Positions 34,338 to 44,398 of a stretch of DNA of 64,000 bases are shown here, piece by piece. The stretch's first letter is position 1. Each line of letters starts with the position of its first letter. The notes under the pieces were generated by a model, which did not search any database, had not been told where the DNA came from, and worked only from the letters and a program-made list of their open reading frames with translations. The position numbers and the translations under genes were made by a program. The stretch is from Lacinutrix sp. Hel_I_90 (lineage in GTDB: Bacteria > Bacteroidota > Bacteroidia > Flavobacteriales > Flavobacteriaceae): contig NZ_JYNQ01000001.1 in NCBI RefSeq assembly GCF_000934685.1, positions 1,972,501 to 2,036,500 on the forward strand, in the 5' to 3' direction.

Positions 34338-37112
34338 ATGAAAACAATTTTATCTATAGTATTGTTGGCTTTCTGCGGAATCACATTCGCTCAAACAACA
34401 ATGACTGGAACCGTTGCGGATAATACCGGGCGACCAATTGCCGGTGCAAATGTTATTATCGTTGGCACCTCATCAGGAAACACCACTGATTTCGACGGGA
34501 CTTTTACAATAACAACAGACAGCACACCTCCGTTTACGGTTCAAGCAAGTAGTGTGGGTTATTCGACTGAAGTCATGGATGTTACGTCTAGCAGTCAGAC
34601 CTTAGACTTTGTACTTCAAGAAGGAAGTATTCTTGACGAAGTTGTTATTTCAGCATCTAGAACACCAGAACGTATTTTTGAATCCCCTGTTACGGTTGAA
34701 CGTTTCGGTTTAAAAGAAATAAAAAACACGGCTTCTGCAGATTTCTACGATGGGTTAGAAAATCTTAAAGGTGTCGATGTTAACACAAACAGTTTAACCT
34801 TTAAATCTGTGAACACCCGTGGTTTTGCAACCTTTGCAAATACGCGTTTTATGCAGTTAGTAGATGGCATGGACAACTCTACCCCAGCTTTAAACTTCCC
34901 TATCGGGAATTTAGTAGGGATGATTGAGACAGATGTATTAAGTGTAGAATTACTGCCTGGTGCCTCTTCTGCTTTATATGGCGCAAATGCCTTTAACGGT
35001 ATTTTATTCATGAGAAGTAAAAATCCATTTGATCACGCTGGTATTAGCGGTTACCTTAAGCAAGGTATTACTTCTCAAGAAGCAGCTGGCGATAACGCAT
35101 ACACAGATGCTGGTATTAGAATGGCTCATAAATTCTCAGATAAATTTGCTGCTAAAGTAAACTTTGGCTACTTAAAAGGAACCGATTGGGCAGCAACAAG
35201 TGAGGTGGATAAAACGGATCCTACAAAAACACGTGCAAACACTAACTATGACGGTATTAACGTTTATGGAGATGAAGTATCTACAAATATTAGAGCGGCT
35301 TCAGGTCTAGGAATCATTCCAGATGTTGTTGTTAGTAGAACAGGATATAACGAGCGCGACTTAACCAATTATAATGCAGAAAGTATTAAAGCAGATTGGG
35401 GATTATACTTTAGACCTATTGAAGATAATAGTTTAGAATTATCTTACGTTGGTAAAGTAGGGACAGGTACAACAATTTACCAAGGCACAAACAGATACAA
35501 TATAAAAGGCTTTTTTCAAGAACAGCACAAACTTGAAGTAAAAAATGATAACTTCTTCTTAAGAGGCTATGTTGTAGGCGATAAATCTGGTGATTCATAC
35601 GATATGGTATTCACTGGTATTAATATTAACAGAGCCTGGAAAAGTGATTCACAATGGTTTCAGGAATATATTGCTACTTATGCAGGTATTGAGCTAAGTG
35701 GTAACCCACAAGGCTTATCAGAGCAACAAAAACATGATGCTTCAAGAGCTGTTGCAGATACAGGGCGTTTTTTACCTGGATCAGCAGAATATAAAGCTGC
35801 ATTCAATAGAAGTGTAAACGATCCAGATTTAAGTACTGGTTCTAAATTCCAGGATGCCTCGAAATACTACCATTCAGATGCAAACTATAATTTTAGTCAC
35901 TTAACAGACTTTGCAGATATTCAAGTTGGAGCCTCTTTTAGAAGCTACGATTTAAATTCTGGTGGAACGATTTATACCGATAAAGACGGTAATATTACCT
36001 ATTCAGAATTAGGCGTATATACTCAAATTCAAAAAGATTTTGATGTTACTGACGATATGGAGTTAAAAATAACAGCTTCTGCGCGTTATGACAAATCTGA
36101 ATTATTCGACGGTTTTGTATCACCAAGATTATCGGCGGGCCTAACAGTAAATAGAGACCACAACATTAGAGCTTCTGTTCAAACAGGTTTTAGAAACCCA
36201 ACCACTCAAGATTTATTTATTGGTTTAGATGCTGGCCGTGCTATTTTAATTGGTTCAGGGGCTGATAACCTAGCAAGATATTCAAGAACTTTTGCTGTAA
36301 GCACTGAAGGTCAAACCACTTATGGTCAACCTTCTACAGTTACTCAAACAGGTGCAAATGCCTATAACAATTCTTACTCTGCTTCTGCTGTTCAACAATT
36401 TGCTAACACAGGAAATCCTGCATTATTAACGACTGCTGACGCTATTGCAAACCCAGATTTAGTAAAACCAGAACAAGTAACTTCAGTAGAAGTTGGGTAT
36501 AGAGGTCGCTTTGATAAATTAATTGTAGACTTTAGTGCATATTACAACCAATACAAAGATTTCATCTCTCAAGAAGTTGTGATTTCTCCTTACTACGGTA
36601 CTGTTGGCGATAACGGCTTATCTATTCAAGCTATAGCAAACGGCGATTTCCAGACCTATAGTGCTTATACAAACTCCAGTGCAGATGTAGGGTCTTATGG
36701 TGCGTCTTTAGGCTTATCTACTAAGGTTTTCGGAGATTTCGATTTAGGTGGAAGTTATACCTTTACTAAGCAGGATTTTGATCAGTCAAGTGATCCAGAT
36801 TTAATGACCAGTTTTAACACACCAGAACACAAATTCAAAGCGTCTTTTGGTAACACAGACTTATTTACAAACTTTGGTTTTAATGTTGCTTATAGATTTA
36901 GTGATGATTATTTCTGGGAAGCTACTTTTGGTAATGGTATTGTACCAGAATACCATACTATAGATGCCCAAATAAACTACCAAATTCCTAGTTTAAAAAC
37001 AACACTTAAAGCTGGTGGAACTAATTTAGGAGGTCAAGAATACTTTACTGCTTTTGGTACTGGGTTTATTGGGTCTATGTACTATGTTGGTATTACTATT
37101 AACAACTTATAA
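34338..37112 (+). CDS. TonB-dependent receptor with carboxypeptidase-regulatory domain
   Basis: Outer-membrane active importer of 924 residues. The signal peptide ends ITFAQ at 19. A carboxypeptidase-D regulatory-like domain (MTGTVADNTGRPIAGANVIIVGT) covers about 22-100. The plug follows, with VVISASRTPERIFESPVTVER near 104 and TRGFATFANTRFMQLVDGMDN near 160. The 22-strand barrel fills the rest. It includes FRNPTTQDLFIGLD, which corresponds to the FRxP box. The final residues are NNL. It is followed after 12 bases by an SGNH lipoprotein, probably its surface partner. The ligand is not known. Confidence 0.94.
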   Translation: MKTILSIVLLAFCGITFAQTTMTGTVADNTGRPIAGANVIIVGTSSGNTTDFDGTFTITTDSTPPFTVQASSVGYSTEVMDVTSSSQTLDFVLQEGSILDEVVISASRTPERIFESPVTVERFGLKEIKNTASADFYDGLENLKGVDVNTNSLTFKSVNTRGFATFANTRFMQLVDGMDNSTPALNFPIGNLVGMIETDVLSVELLPGASSALYGANAFNGILFMRSKNPFDHAGISGYLKQGITSQEAAGDNAYTDAGIRMAHKFSDKFAAKVNFGYLKGTDWAATSEVDKTDPTKTRANTNYDGINVYGDEVSTNIRAASGLGIIPDVVVSRTGYNERDLTNYNAESIKADWGLYFRPIEDNSLELSYVGKVGTGTTIYQGTNRYNIKGFFQEQHKLEVKNDNFFLRGYVVGDKSGDSYDMVFTGININRAWKSDSQWFQEYIATYAGIELSGNPQGLSEQQKHDASRAVADTGRFLPGSAEYKAAFNRSVNDPDLSTGSKFQDASKYYHSDANYNFSHLTDFADIQVGASFRSYDLNSGGTIYTDKDGNITYSELGVYTQIQKDFDVTDDMELKITASARYDKSELFDGFVSPRLSAGLTVNRDHNIRASVQTGFRNPTTQDLFIGLDAGRAILIGSGADNLARYSRTFAVSTEGQTTYGQPSTVTQTGANAYNNSYSASAVQQFANTGNPALLTTADAIANPDLVKPEQVTSVEVGYRGRFDKLIVDFSAYYNQYKDFISQEVVISPYYGTVGDNGLSIQAIANGDFQTYSAYTNSSADVGSYGASLGLSTKVFGDFDLGGSYTFTKQDFDQSSDPDLMTSFNTPEHKFKASFGNTDLFTNFGFNVAYRFSDDYFWEATFGNGIVPEYHTIDAQINYQIPSLKTTLKAGGTNLGGQEYFTAFGTGFIGSMYYVGITINNL

Positions 37113-37124
37113 AAAAGAAAAATT

Positions 37125-38657
37125 ATGAAAAACATAAAATACTTATGGCTGCTAGCCATCGCATTAGGGCTAACCGCCTGTAATGATGAAAGTGATTTTG
37201 AAGACATGTTAGAAACACCAGAACCTGCTCCTGCTTTAGAAGTTGCAACGGCTGGAAGTGCTGATTTCTCTACATTTGTATCTGTAGGAGCCTCTTTTAC
37301 TGCTGGATATACTGATAATGCTCTTTTTATTGCTAGTCAAGAAAATTCTTTCCCAAACATTATGGCTAAAGAATTTGCTAAAGTTGGTGGTGGTACGTTT
37401 TCACAACCGCTTATGAATGACAATTATGGCGGACTTATTTTAGGAGGAAGTCCTGTAATAAACCCAGTAACTAATCAAAGACTTTTTACAGAAAGATTAG
37501 TTTTTGGAGGCGCAGGTCCCGTACCGTTACAAAGCGTTAACCCGTCTGCCATGTCTACAACAGATTTTGCATTAAATAACCCAACAGGACCTTTTAATAA
37601 TTTTGGTGTTCCTGGCGCAAAAAGCTTTCACATGATAGCTCCTGGATACGGTAATCTATCTAATTTTCCTGCAGCAGCAAACCCTTATGCTATACGCATG
37701 ACTGGTTCAACCCCTAATGCTTCAATGTTAGAATTAGCTGTAGCACAAAATGCAACTTTCTTCACCTTAAGTGAAGTTGGTGGAAACGACGTTTTAGGTT
37801 ATGCTACTTCTGGAGGTGATGGCTCTAACCCTATTACTCCAACTGCTACTTTTGATTTTGCATTGAATACTTTAGTAACAGGATTAACAGCTAACGGCGC
37901 AAAAGGAGCCATTGGAAACTTACCCGATATTACTAGTTTATCTTTTTTCACAACGGTTGCTCATAACCCTGTTCCTTTAGACGCAGCGACAGCTAACTTT
38001 TTAAATACTGCCAGTCCTTATGCAGCATACAATGCGGGGATTGTTCAAGCTTATGCTTTTTTAGTAGCCAATACACCGCTAACACAAGAAATGGCTGATG
38101 CTGAAATAGCACAGAGAACGATTGTTTTTGCTGAAGCTGAAGATAATGCTCTTGTTATTATCGATGAAGACTTAAGAGATTTAACAGCCTTAAACCCGGC
38201 TTTAGTAAATTTAAGACAAGCTACAAGTACCGATTTAATTACACTTACTGCTGCCTCACAGATACCAACTGGCCTAGGTGTTTCATCACCAATGGGAGAC
38301 AGTTTTGTATTAACCCCACAAGAACAACAAGAAATTGCTGATGCTACAGCTGCTTACAATGCATCAATTTCTGCTGCTGCTACTAGCAATGGCTTAGCTT
38401 TAGTTGATTTAAACAGTATTCTAGCGCAAGCAGCAACAATGGGTATTCAGTTTGATAACTATAATTTAAGCACCAACTTAGTTACTGGTGGCCTAATAAG
38501 TTTAGACGGTGTTCATTTAAATGCTAGAGGTTATGCTTTAATGGCTAATGCTTTCTTAGATGCTATTGACACTACTTACGGTTCTAACTTTAGAGCTTCT
38601 GGAAATGTAGCAAAAGCTGACGATTACGGCGTTACATATTCGCCTTCATTACAATAA
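37125..38657 (+). CDS. SGNH/GDSL hydrolase-like lipoprotein
   Basis: Lipoprotein of 510 residues; lipobox LTAC near residue 19. Block I reads SVGASFTAGY near 51, so the GDSL Asp is Ala but the nucleophile Ser is kept. Block II Gly is in NFGVPGAKS near 164. Block III GGNDVLGY near 218 supplies the Asn. Block V DGVHLNARGYALM near 463 supplies Asp and His. A long Ala-rich insertion separates blocks III and V. The catalytic set is thus complete, and an esterase or deacetylase is likely. It forms an operon with the preceding TonB receptor (12-base gap), suggesting ligand processing at the surface. A terminator follows. Confidence 0.88.
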   Translation: MKNIKYLWLLAIALGLTACNDESDFEDMLETPEPAPALEVATAGSADFSTFVSVGASFTAGYTDNALFIASQENSFPNIMAKEFAKVGGGTFSQPLMNDNYGGLILGGSPVINPVTNQRLFTERLVFGGAGPVPLQSVNPSAMSTTDFALNNPTGPFNNFGVPGAKSFHMIAPGYGNLSNFPAAANPYAIRMTGSTPNASMLELAVAQNATFFTLSEVGGNDVLGYATSGGDGSNPITPTATFDFALNTLVTGLTANGAKGAIGNLPDITSLSFFTTVAHNPVPLDAATANFLNTASPYAAYNAGIVQAYAFLVANTPLTQEMADAEIAQRTIVFAEAEDNALVIIDEDLRDLTALNPALVNLRQATSTDLITLTAASQIPTGLGVSSPMGDSFVLTPQEQQEIADATAAYNASISAAATSNGLALVDLNSILAQAATMGIQFDNYNLSTNLVTGGLISLDGVHLNARGYALMANAFLDAIDTTYGSNFRASGNVAKADDYGVTYSPSLQ

Positions 38658-38678
38658 TAAAACAAAATTTATATGTTT

Positions 38679-38708
38679 AAAAACGCCTTCTATACGAAGG
38701 CGTTTTTT
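38679..38708 (+). terminator. Rho-independent terminator after the SGNH lipoprotein gene
   Basis: AAACGCCTTC and GAAGGCGTTT arms with a 4-5 base loop and a T-run, 22 bases past the stop. Confidence 0.88.
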
Positions 38709-38756
38709 ATGCGCAAAAAACCTTAAAAAACAACTTTCATTTTAAATTAAATCTCC

Positions 38757-38764
38757 TATCTTTG
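38757..38764 (+). promoter_or_regulatory. -7 promoter box of atpD-atpC
   Basis: TATCTTTG, a full TAnnTTTG match, 60 bases before the atpD ATG. The -33 place has TTT rather than TTG. Confidence 0.5.
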
Positions 38765-38821
38765 CACGCGAAAACAAATCGTGTTTTCAAACAATTAAAT
38801 AGCATAATATTAAATAGATAA

Positions 38822-40333
<1,512 letters not shown>

Positions 40334-40350
40334 TTGGTTTATGGTTTATT

Positions 40351-40378
40351 GTTGTTGGTTATTCGTTTTGCCAACAAC
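40351..40378 (+). repeat. Stem-loop between atpD and atpC
   Basis: GTTGTTGG and CCAACAAC pair perfectly over 8 bases around a 12-base loop, 18 bases past the atpD stop and 30 before atpC. It has no T-run. It may influence the lower output of epsilon relative to beta, or be a remnant of repeated TTGGTT sequence. Confidence 0.5.
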
Positions 40379-40407
40379 CAAAAACTAATAACAAACAACT
40401 ATAATAT

Positions 40408-40695
40408 ATGTATTTAGAAATCGTATCACCAGAAGCTACTTTGTTTGCTCATGAAGTTGACTCTGTAATAGTACCAGGTGTAGATGGTGAATTTCAACTG
40501 TTGAATAATCACGCAGCTATCGTTTCGCTTTTAGGTCAAGGTTTTGTGAAAATTAAAACAAAATCTCAACTTACTGTAGACGACCTTCATACTGAAGTAG
40601 TACCAAGTAATAATGACAAAAAGCTATTAACTCTGAAAATTAATTCTGGAACAATAGAAATGAAAGATAATAAGGTTATTATTCTAGCCGATTAG
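40408..40695 (+). CDS. atpC: F1 ATP synthase subunit epsilon, short form
   Basis: Central-stalk subunit. It has only 95 residues, against about 139 in E. coli. The N-terminal beta-sandwich is present (MYLEIVSPEATLFAHEVDSVIVPGVDGEFQLLNNHAAIVSLL), but the C-terminal two-helix domain that inhibits ATP hydrolysis is absent. Short epsilon subunits are usual in this phylum. It is the second gene of atpDC with a 74-base gap carrying a stem-loop. Confidence 0.95.
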   Translation: MYLEIVSPEATLFAHEVDSVIVPGVDGEFQLLNNHAAIVSLLGQGFVKIKTKSQLTVDDLHTEVVPSNNDKKLLTLKINSGTIEMKDNKVIILAD

Positions 40696-40714
40696 TCTTT
40701 TATAACAGATAAAT

Positions 40715-40748
40715 AAAAAACGCGAAACTTTTAGTTTCGCGTTTTTTT
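40715..40748. terminator. Bidirectional terminator between atpC and the M61 peptidase gene
   Basis: AAAAACGCGAAAC and GTTTCGCGTTTTT arms around 5 bases, with A and T runs on both sides. It sits between convergent genes and can end both transcripts. Confidence 0.9.
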
Positions 40749-40801
40749 GTTTTACTATATATTCGCTAAGCCTTCGAATGGCTTCTGTTTTACTTTTCTA
40801 T

Positions 40802-42562
40802 TTATTGCTTTAACCACTCTTTTTGATTCTGCATTGCTTTTTTAGTAATCTCCTCTAACATACTAATCGTGTATTTTGGATTCGCTACTAAGTTTAACTC
40901 CGTAGCTTTTGTTTCACCATGTCTGAGGTATTCAATCTGCAGTATTGCCGTTTTTGATTCATCAATGATCGTTTCTATAGTATGAGTATCATTTAATTTT
41001 ATATTATTAACACTTAGTATTTCATCTCCCTTTTCTAATCCTGAAAGATACGCTGGCGACCCTATTTTAGGGTATTTACTCACTGTATTCTTGTTAAATG
41101 AAGCTCCTGTATACATAGGTTTAGAATCTTGTTCTATTTGTAAACCTACCGTTTTAAATAGTTCAGCATAATTAGGCATCTCACTTTTATAGATGTAATT
41201 ATTAAAAAAGTGCACTCCAAAATCCTTACCTGCATAGTCATTTAAAACGTCATTAAGATTTTTAATCGTGTATGGCGTTTCTGTTTTACCATACCTAAGC
41301 CAAACACGCTTCATATAATCATCCAAATTCAAATCCTTCTCTCTCAATGCTAGGTCTAATGCTAAACCCAAAACACTTCCGTAGGAATAATAAGAAATAA
41401 AAGTATTGTCACGATTCACAGGATCTATAGACGATGCTGCATCAACAAAGGGCGCCTGATAGCTCATTTCAATAGGATTAAAGAACTGTCGTGCAGGGGA
41501 GTTCCAAACGTAATTAAACGTACCATTTAATCCTGAAACATACTGTTCTGGAGTGATGAGTCCCGCTCTACACAAAATAAGATTGGTGTAATAACTGGTG
41601 AATCCTTCGGCAAACCAAAGCGCACCACTCATATTAGCCGCTTCAAAATCGAAAGGCTCTAAAGAAACAGGACGTATACGCTCTACATTCCAGGCGTGAA
41701 AAAACTCATGAGATACCGTACCAATATTACCTTCCATGCCGCCTTCGGCCAAACCTTCTTTGTCCGTTAAAATGGTAGAGTTTCTATGCTCCATGCCGTC
41801 ACCGCTAACATGACCAATATAACAGGCTAAAAAAGTATACTTCCCGTAATCGAATATTGGTAATTCACCATAAACCGCTTCTTCTGCCAATACTATTCTC
41901 TTCACTTTTTCAAAATAAGTGTCTAAATCTTCGTCTGTACCTTTATGATGTAATACGAATTCAATGTCTTGTTCTTTTACTTTAAAGCGACGCATACTAT
42001 AATTGCTCAATTCTGTTGGGCTATCCATAAAATACTGCAAATTTGGCGCAGTATAAGTGGTTCCCGATTTTAGTGGTAACTGTGTCGCAATTTTCCAATT
42101 CAAATCGACCCTCGGCGCAAAGGTGATTTCTATAGTCTTTTCACTTAATACTGGTGCGTACATAAATGTCGCTGGAATATTAAGGTGAGCGTGTGTTTCG
42201 TCTATTTGGCTGTAGGTACCATCTGCCCTATCTGCAAATAAAGTATAAGAAAGGTTTACAGTGCCATCATGGTTTTGTATTTCCCAGGCTTGCGGGTTAA
42301 TACGCTTTATCTTTAGTGGCTCACCTTTACTATTAAGTGCTTTTACAGCATACACGTTTTTAGCAAAATCGTGAATGGCATAACGCCCTGGTGAGGTTCT
42401 ACTCATTTGTACCACAAGCGTAGAATCACTTAAATCTGTATATAAAACAGCAATAGTTGCTTCATGGTGTACTGCATTCTCGAAACTTATGGTATACCTG
42501 GTGTTTTGAGCGAAAACAAAAGTGTTGGAAATAATAATAAGTAAGAAATAAAGTAATTTCAT
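40802..42562 (-). CDS. M61 family metallopeptidase with PDZ domain
   Basis: Exported zinc aminopeptidase-like protein of 586 residues, like glycyl aminopeptidase. The signal peptide ends FVFAQ at 19. An N-terminal beta domain precedes the catalytic domain. Its HExxH motif is HEFFHAWNVERIRP near 286, and the third ligand Glu is in ALWFAEGFTSYYTNL near 317. A PDZ domain (IGSPAYLSGLEKGDEILSVNNIKL) lies near 490-515. All metal ligands are intact. It lies 42 bases downstream of the UmuD-like gene on the same strand. Confidence 0.93.
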   Translation of the reverse strand: MKLLYFLLIIISNTFVFAQNTRYTISFENAVHHEATIAVLYTDLSDSTLVVQMSRTSPGRYAIHDFAKNVYAVKALNSKGEPLKIKRINPQAWEIQNHDGTVNLSYTLFADRADGTYSQIDETHAHLNIPATFMYAPVLSEKTIEITFAPRVDLNWKIATQLPLKSGTTYTAPNLQYFMDSPTELSNYSMRRFKVKEQDIEFVLHHKGTDEDLDTYFEKVKRIVLAEEAVYGELPIFDYGKYTFLACYIGHVSGDGMEHRNSTILTDKEGLAEGGMEGNIGTVSHEFFHAWNVERIRPVSLEPFDFEAANMSGALWFAEGFTSYYTNLILCRAGLITPEQYVSGLNGTFNYVWNSPARQFFNPIEMSYQAPFVDAASSIDPVNRDNTFISYYSYGSVLGLALDLALREKDLNLDDYMKRVWLRYGKTETPYTIKNLNDVLNDYAGKDFGVHFFNNYIYKSEMPNYAELFKTVGLQIEQDSKPMYTGASFNKNTVSKYPKIGSPAYLSGLEKGDEILSVNNIKLNDTHTIETIIDESKTAILQIEYLRHGETKATELNLVANPKYTISMLEEITKKAMQNQKEWLKQ

Positions 42563-42604
42563 GTTTTATAGATGTCAATTTAAATTTATGAATAGAGCAA
42601 AGAG

Positions 42605-43111
42605 TTATACCTTTTTAATCACATTCGTGACAATGCCCCAAATTAAAAAGTTATTAGCTTCTGTAATATGAATAATAGGATACTCTGGATTTTCTGGCTG
42701 TAGCCATACTTCTCCGTTAGAGACTCTTAAGCGTTTTACCGTAAACTCGCCATCTAGAAAACAGACTGCGATTTTGTTGTTTTCTGGTTCTAAACTACGG
42801 TCGATAACTAATAAATCGGTATCATCTAATCCAGCACCAATCATAGATTGTCCACTAACTTTAGCATAGAATGTTGTTTCTTTATTTTTTACTAAGGCTT
42901 CGTCTAAAGAGAGTCGTTGCCCTAGAAAATCTTCAGCCGGCGAAGGAAAACCCGCCGAAATTCCGGTATCAAAAAAATGCCCTGCCGCATCAGGAATGGG
43001 TTCTGGAGTGAAGAAAGTTAAACTTTCTGAATGGAGAGTTATCATAAATACGTGTTTTTTTCCAGTTTTAAAGATAGACATAACTGTTCTAATTACATCA
43101 TTACTTGACAT
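42605..43111 (-). CDS. umuD: UmuD-like S24 self-cleaving protein, no UmuC partner adjacent
   Basis: LexA/UmuD-type serine-lysine autoprotease of 168 residues from the ATG at 43111; starts at 43081 or 43045 are possible, and the last gives 146 residues, close to E. coli UmuD (139). The cleavage site is ISAGFPSP with Gly54, the nucleophile is Ser89 in SGQSMIGAG, and the general base is Lys126 in GEFTVKRL. The Gly-Ser (35) and Ser-Lys (37) spacings equal those of E. coli UmuD. There is no DNA-binding domain, so it is not LexA. No umuC gene lies next to it: the neighbours are a GNAT protein (11-base gap) and an M61 peptidase. Confidence 0.88.
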   Translation of the reverse strand: MSSNDVIRTVMSIFKTGKKHVFMITLHSESLTFFTPEPIPDAAGHFFDTGISAGFPSPAEDFLGQRLSLDEALVKNKETTFYAKVSGQSMIGAGLDDTDLLVIDRSLEPENNKIAVCFLDGEFTVKRLRVSNGEVWLQPENPEYPIIHITEANNFLIWGIVTNVIKKV

Positions 43112-43122
43112 TAAGACACGTT

Positions 43123-43674
43123 TTAAATCTCCAAACTAATAATTTCCCAAAGTTGATTATTGGATGTATAGTTTTTTAAAACTTTAAAACCAACGGCTTT
43201 ATGCGCATTGGAAGAACGGGTGTTACTCGTATCCACTTCTGTAATAATAGCCTCAAAATCATATTTAAGCTCGCCAGCCATATAATTGTACAATTCTCTA
43301 AAAACGCCTTTGCCTCTAACTCTTTTAGCAATACAAATTTGTCCCATAACAATATAGTTAATAGTCAGGTTTTGCACTTTAAGAGTTTTGTCTATTTCAG
43401 TAAACATGGGGATTAATAAAGGGATATCCTTTTTAAACTGCTGCAGCATGGACAATGCATAGCCTACAACGTCACCGTTGCATTTTGCTATGGAATGGCC
43501 ACAAGCATCATTCATTTTTTTCAACAGGTCAAAATCATGCCGCAACGTGACGAAGCCTTCTTTCTGTTTTACCTCATCAGAAATTAAATCACGTAAGTTT
43601 TCTTTCTGAAGTTTTAAAATAGCCTTGAGTTCTTCAATGCTTTTTGCTCTGTGATAGGTGATTTCAGAAGACAT
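43123..43674 (-). CDS. GNAT family N-acetyltransferase
   Basis: Acetyltransferase-like protein of 183 residues. The acetyl-CoA loop is in KRVRGKGVFRELYNYM near 118-133, the (R/Q)xxGxG/A motif. The C-terminal part SNARSSNAHKAVGFK-type segment (TRSSNAHKAVGFKVLKNY) near 150-168 is the usual motif B. Substrate unknown. It lies between the HTH regulator (29-base gap) and the UmuD-like gene (11 bases), likely in one transcript. Confidence 0.88.
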   Translation of the reverse strand: MSSEITYHRAKSIEELKAILKLQKENLRDLISDEVKQKEGFVTLRHDFDLLKKMNDACGHSIAKCNGDVVGYALSMLQQFKKDIPLLIPMFTEIDKTLKVQNLTINYIVMGQICIAKRVRGKGVFRELYNYMAGELKYDFEAIITEVDTSNTRSSNAHKAVGFKVLKNYTSNNQLWEIISLEI

Positions 43675-43703
43675 CTCTTTTAATTTTATATAAAAATATA
43701 AAA

Positions 43704-43910
43704 TTAATCGGCTATATACTCTAAAATATCACTGGGTTGACATTCTAATGCTTTACAAATGGCTTCTAAGGTGGAAAACCGAATCGCCTTGGCCTTTCCC
43801 GTTTTTAAAATAGAAAGATTCGCGGTAGTAATACCAACAAGATCTGCCAACTCATTACTTTTCATCTTGCGCTTGGCAAGCATCACATCTAAATTTACGA
43901 TTATTGACAT
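43704..43910 (-). CDS. Small XRE-family HTH regulator (YozG-like)
   Basis: DNA-binding protein of 68 residues made of a single helix-turn-helix domain. The recognition region is ELADLVGITTANLSILKTGKAKAIRFSTLEAICKALECQPSDILEY. It starts 3 bases after a DUF2975 membrane protein, the partner seen with this regulator class in many Gram-positive and Bacteroidota genomes. The promoter of this cassette carries two inverted repeats that are good candidates for its binding sites. Confidence 0.93.
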   Translation of the reverse strand: MSIIVNLDVMLAKRKMKSNELADLVGITTANLSILKTGKAKAIRFSTLEAICKALECQPSDILEYIAD

Positions 43911-43913
43911 GGG

Positions 43914-44396
43914 TTAAATGGTTAGTTCATTTTCTTGTTGAATGGTATTACCGTTATTAATATAATCTGCAACAATTAGCAGACCAAAGCCAATTAACAA
44001 TAGTAAAAAGTCTGAGCTTAGAGCTGTTATAAAATAGGGCTCTCCTTTTGAATACACAAGCAGTATAAAGTCCCAGAGCATACTTAAAATACCAGAGACT
44101 AAAAATAGTTTACCAGCAACTTTAAATTTTGCAGCGCTATCTTTATTAAAAAATCCTTTTTTAATAGTGATAAGCAAAGCTTTTTGTACAAAAAATAAGG
44201 CGACAAAGGTTATAACTGAAAAACCTAAAGCGACAAATTGCGTGTAGTAACCAAGAATAAACTTATCATAAAACGAATCAGAAAAATCCATAAATTCTGG
44301 AGTAAAAATAGTAAGATAGGTGTTCCCCAAAAATTGAATGACATAAACTATTATCAAAAGGATTATAAACCAGTGAAGTGCTATTATTTTTTTCAT
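43914..44396 (-). CDS. DUF2975 membrane protein (second copy)
   Basis: Inner-membrane protein of 160 residues with four hydrophobic segments (about 8-28, 52-72, 92-112, 122-142) in the DUF2975 family. GFFNKDSAAKFKVAGKLFLVSGIL near 80-103 is the conserved part. The last residues ENELTI repeat those of the upstream paralogue (ENELTV). It lies between that paralogue (2-base gap) and the HTH gene (3-base gap). It may sense membrane state and control the HTH protein, but this is inference from pairing. Confidence 0.85.
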   Translation of the reverse strand: MKKIIALHWFIILLIIVYVIQFLGNTYLTIFTPEFMDFSDSFYDKFILGYYTQFVALGFSVITFVALFFVQKALLITIKKGFFNKDSAAKFKVAGKLFLVSGILSMLWDFILLVYSKGEPYFITALSSDFLLLLIGFGLLIVADYINNGNTIQQENELTI

Positions 44397-44398
44397 AA

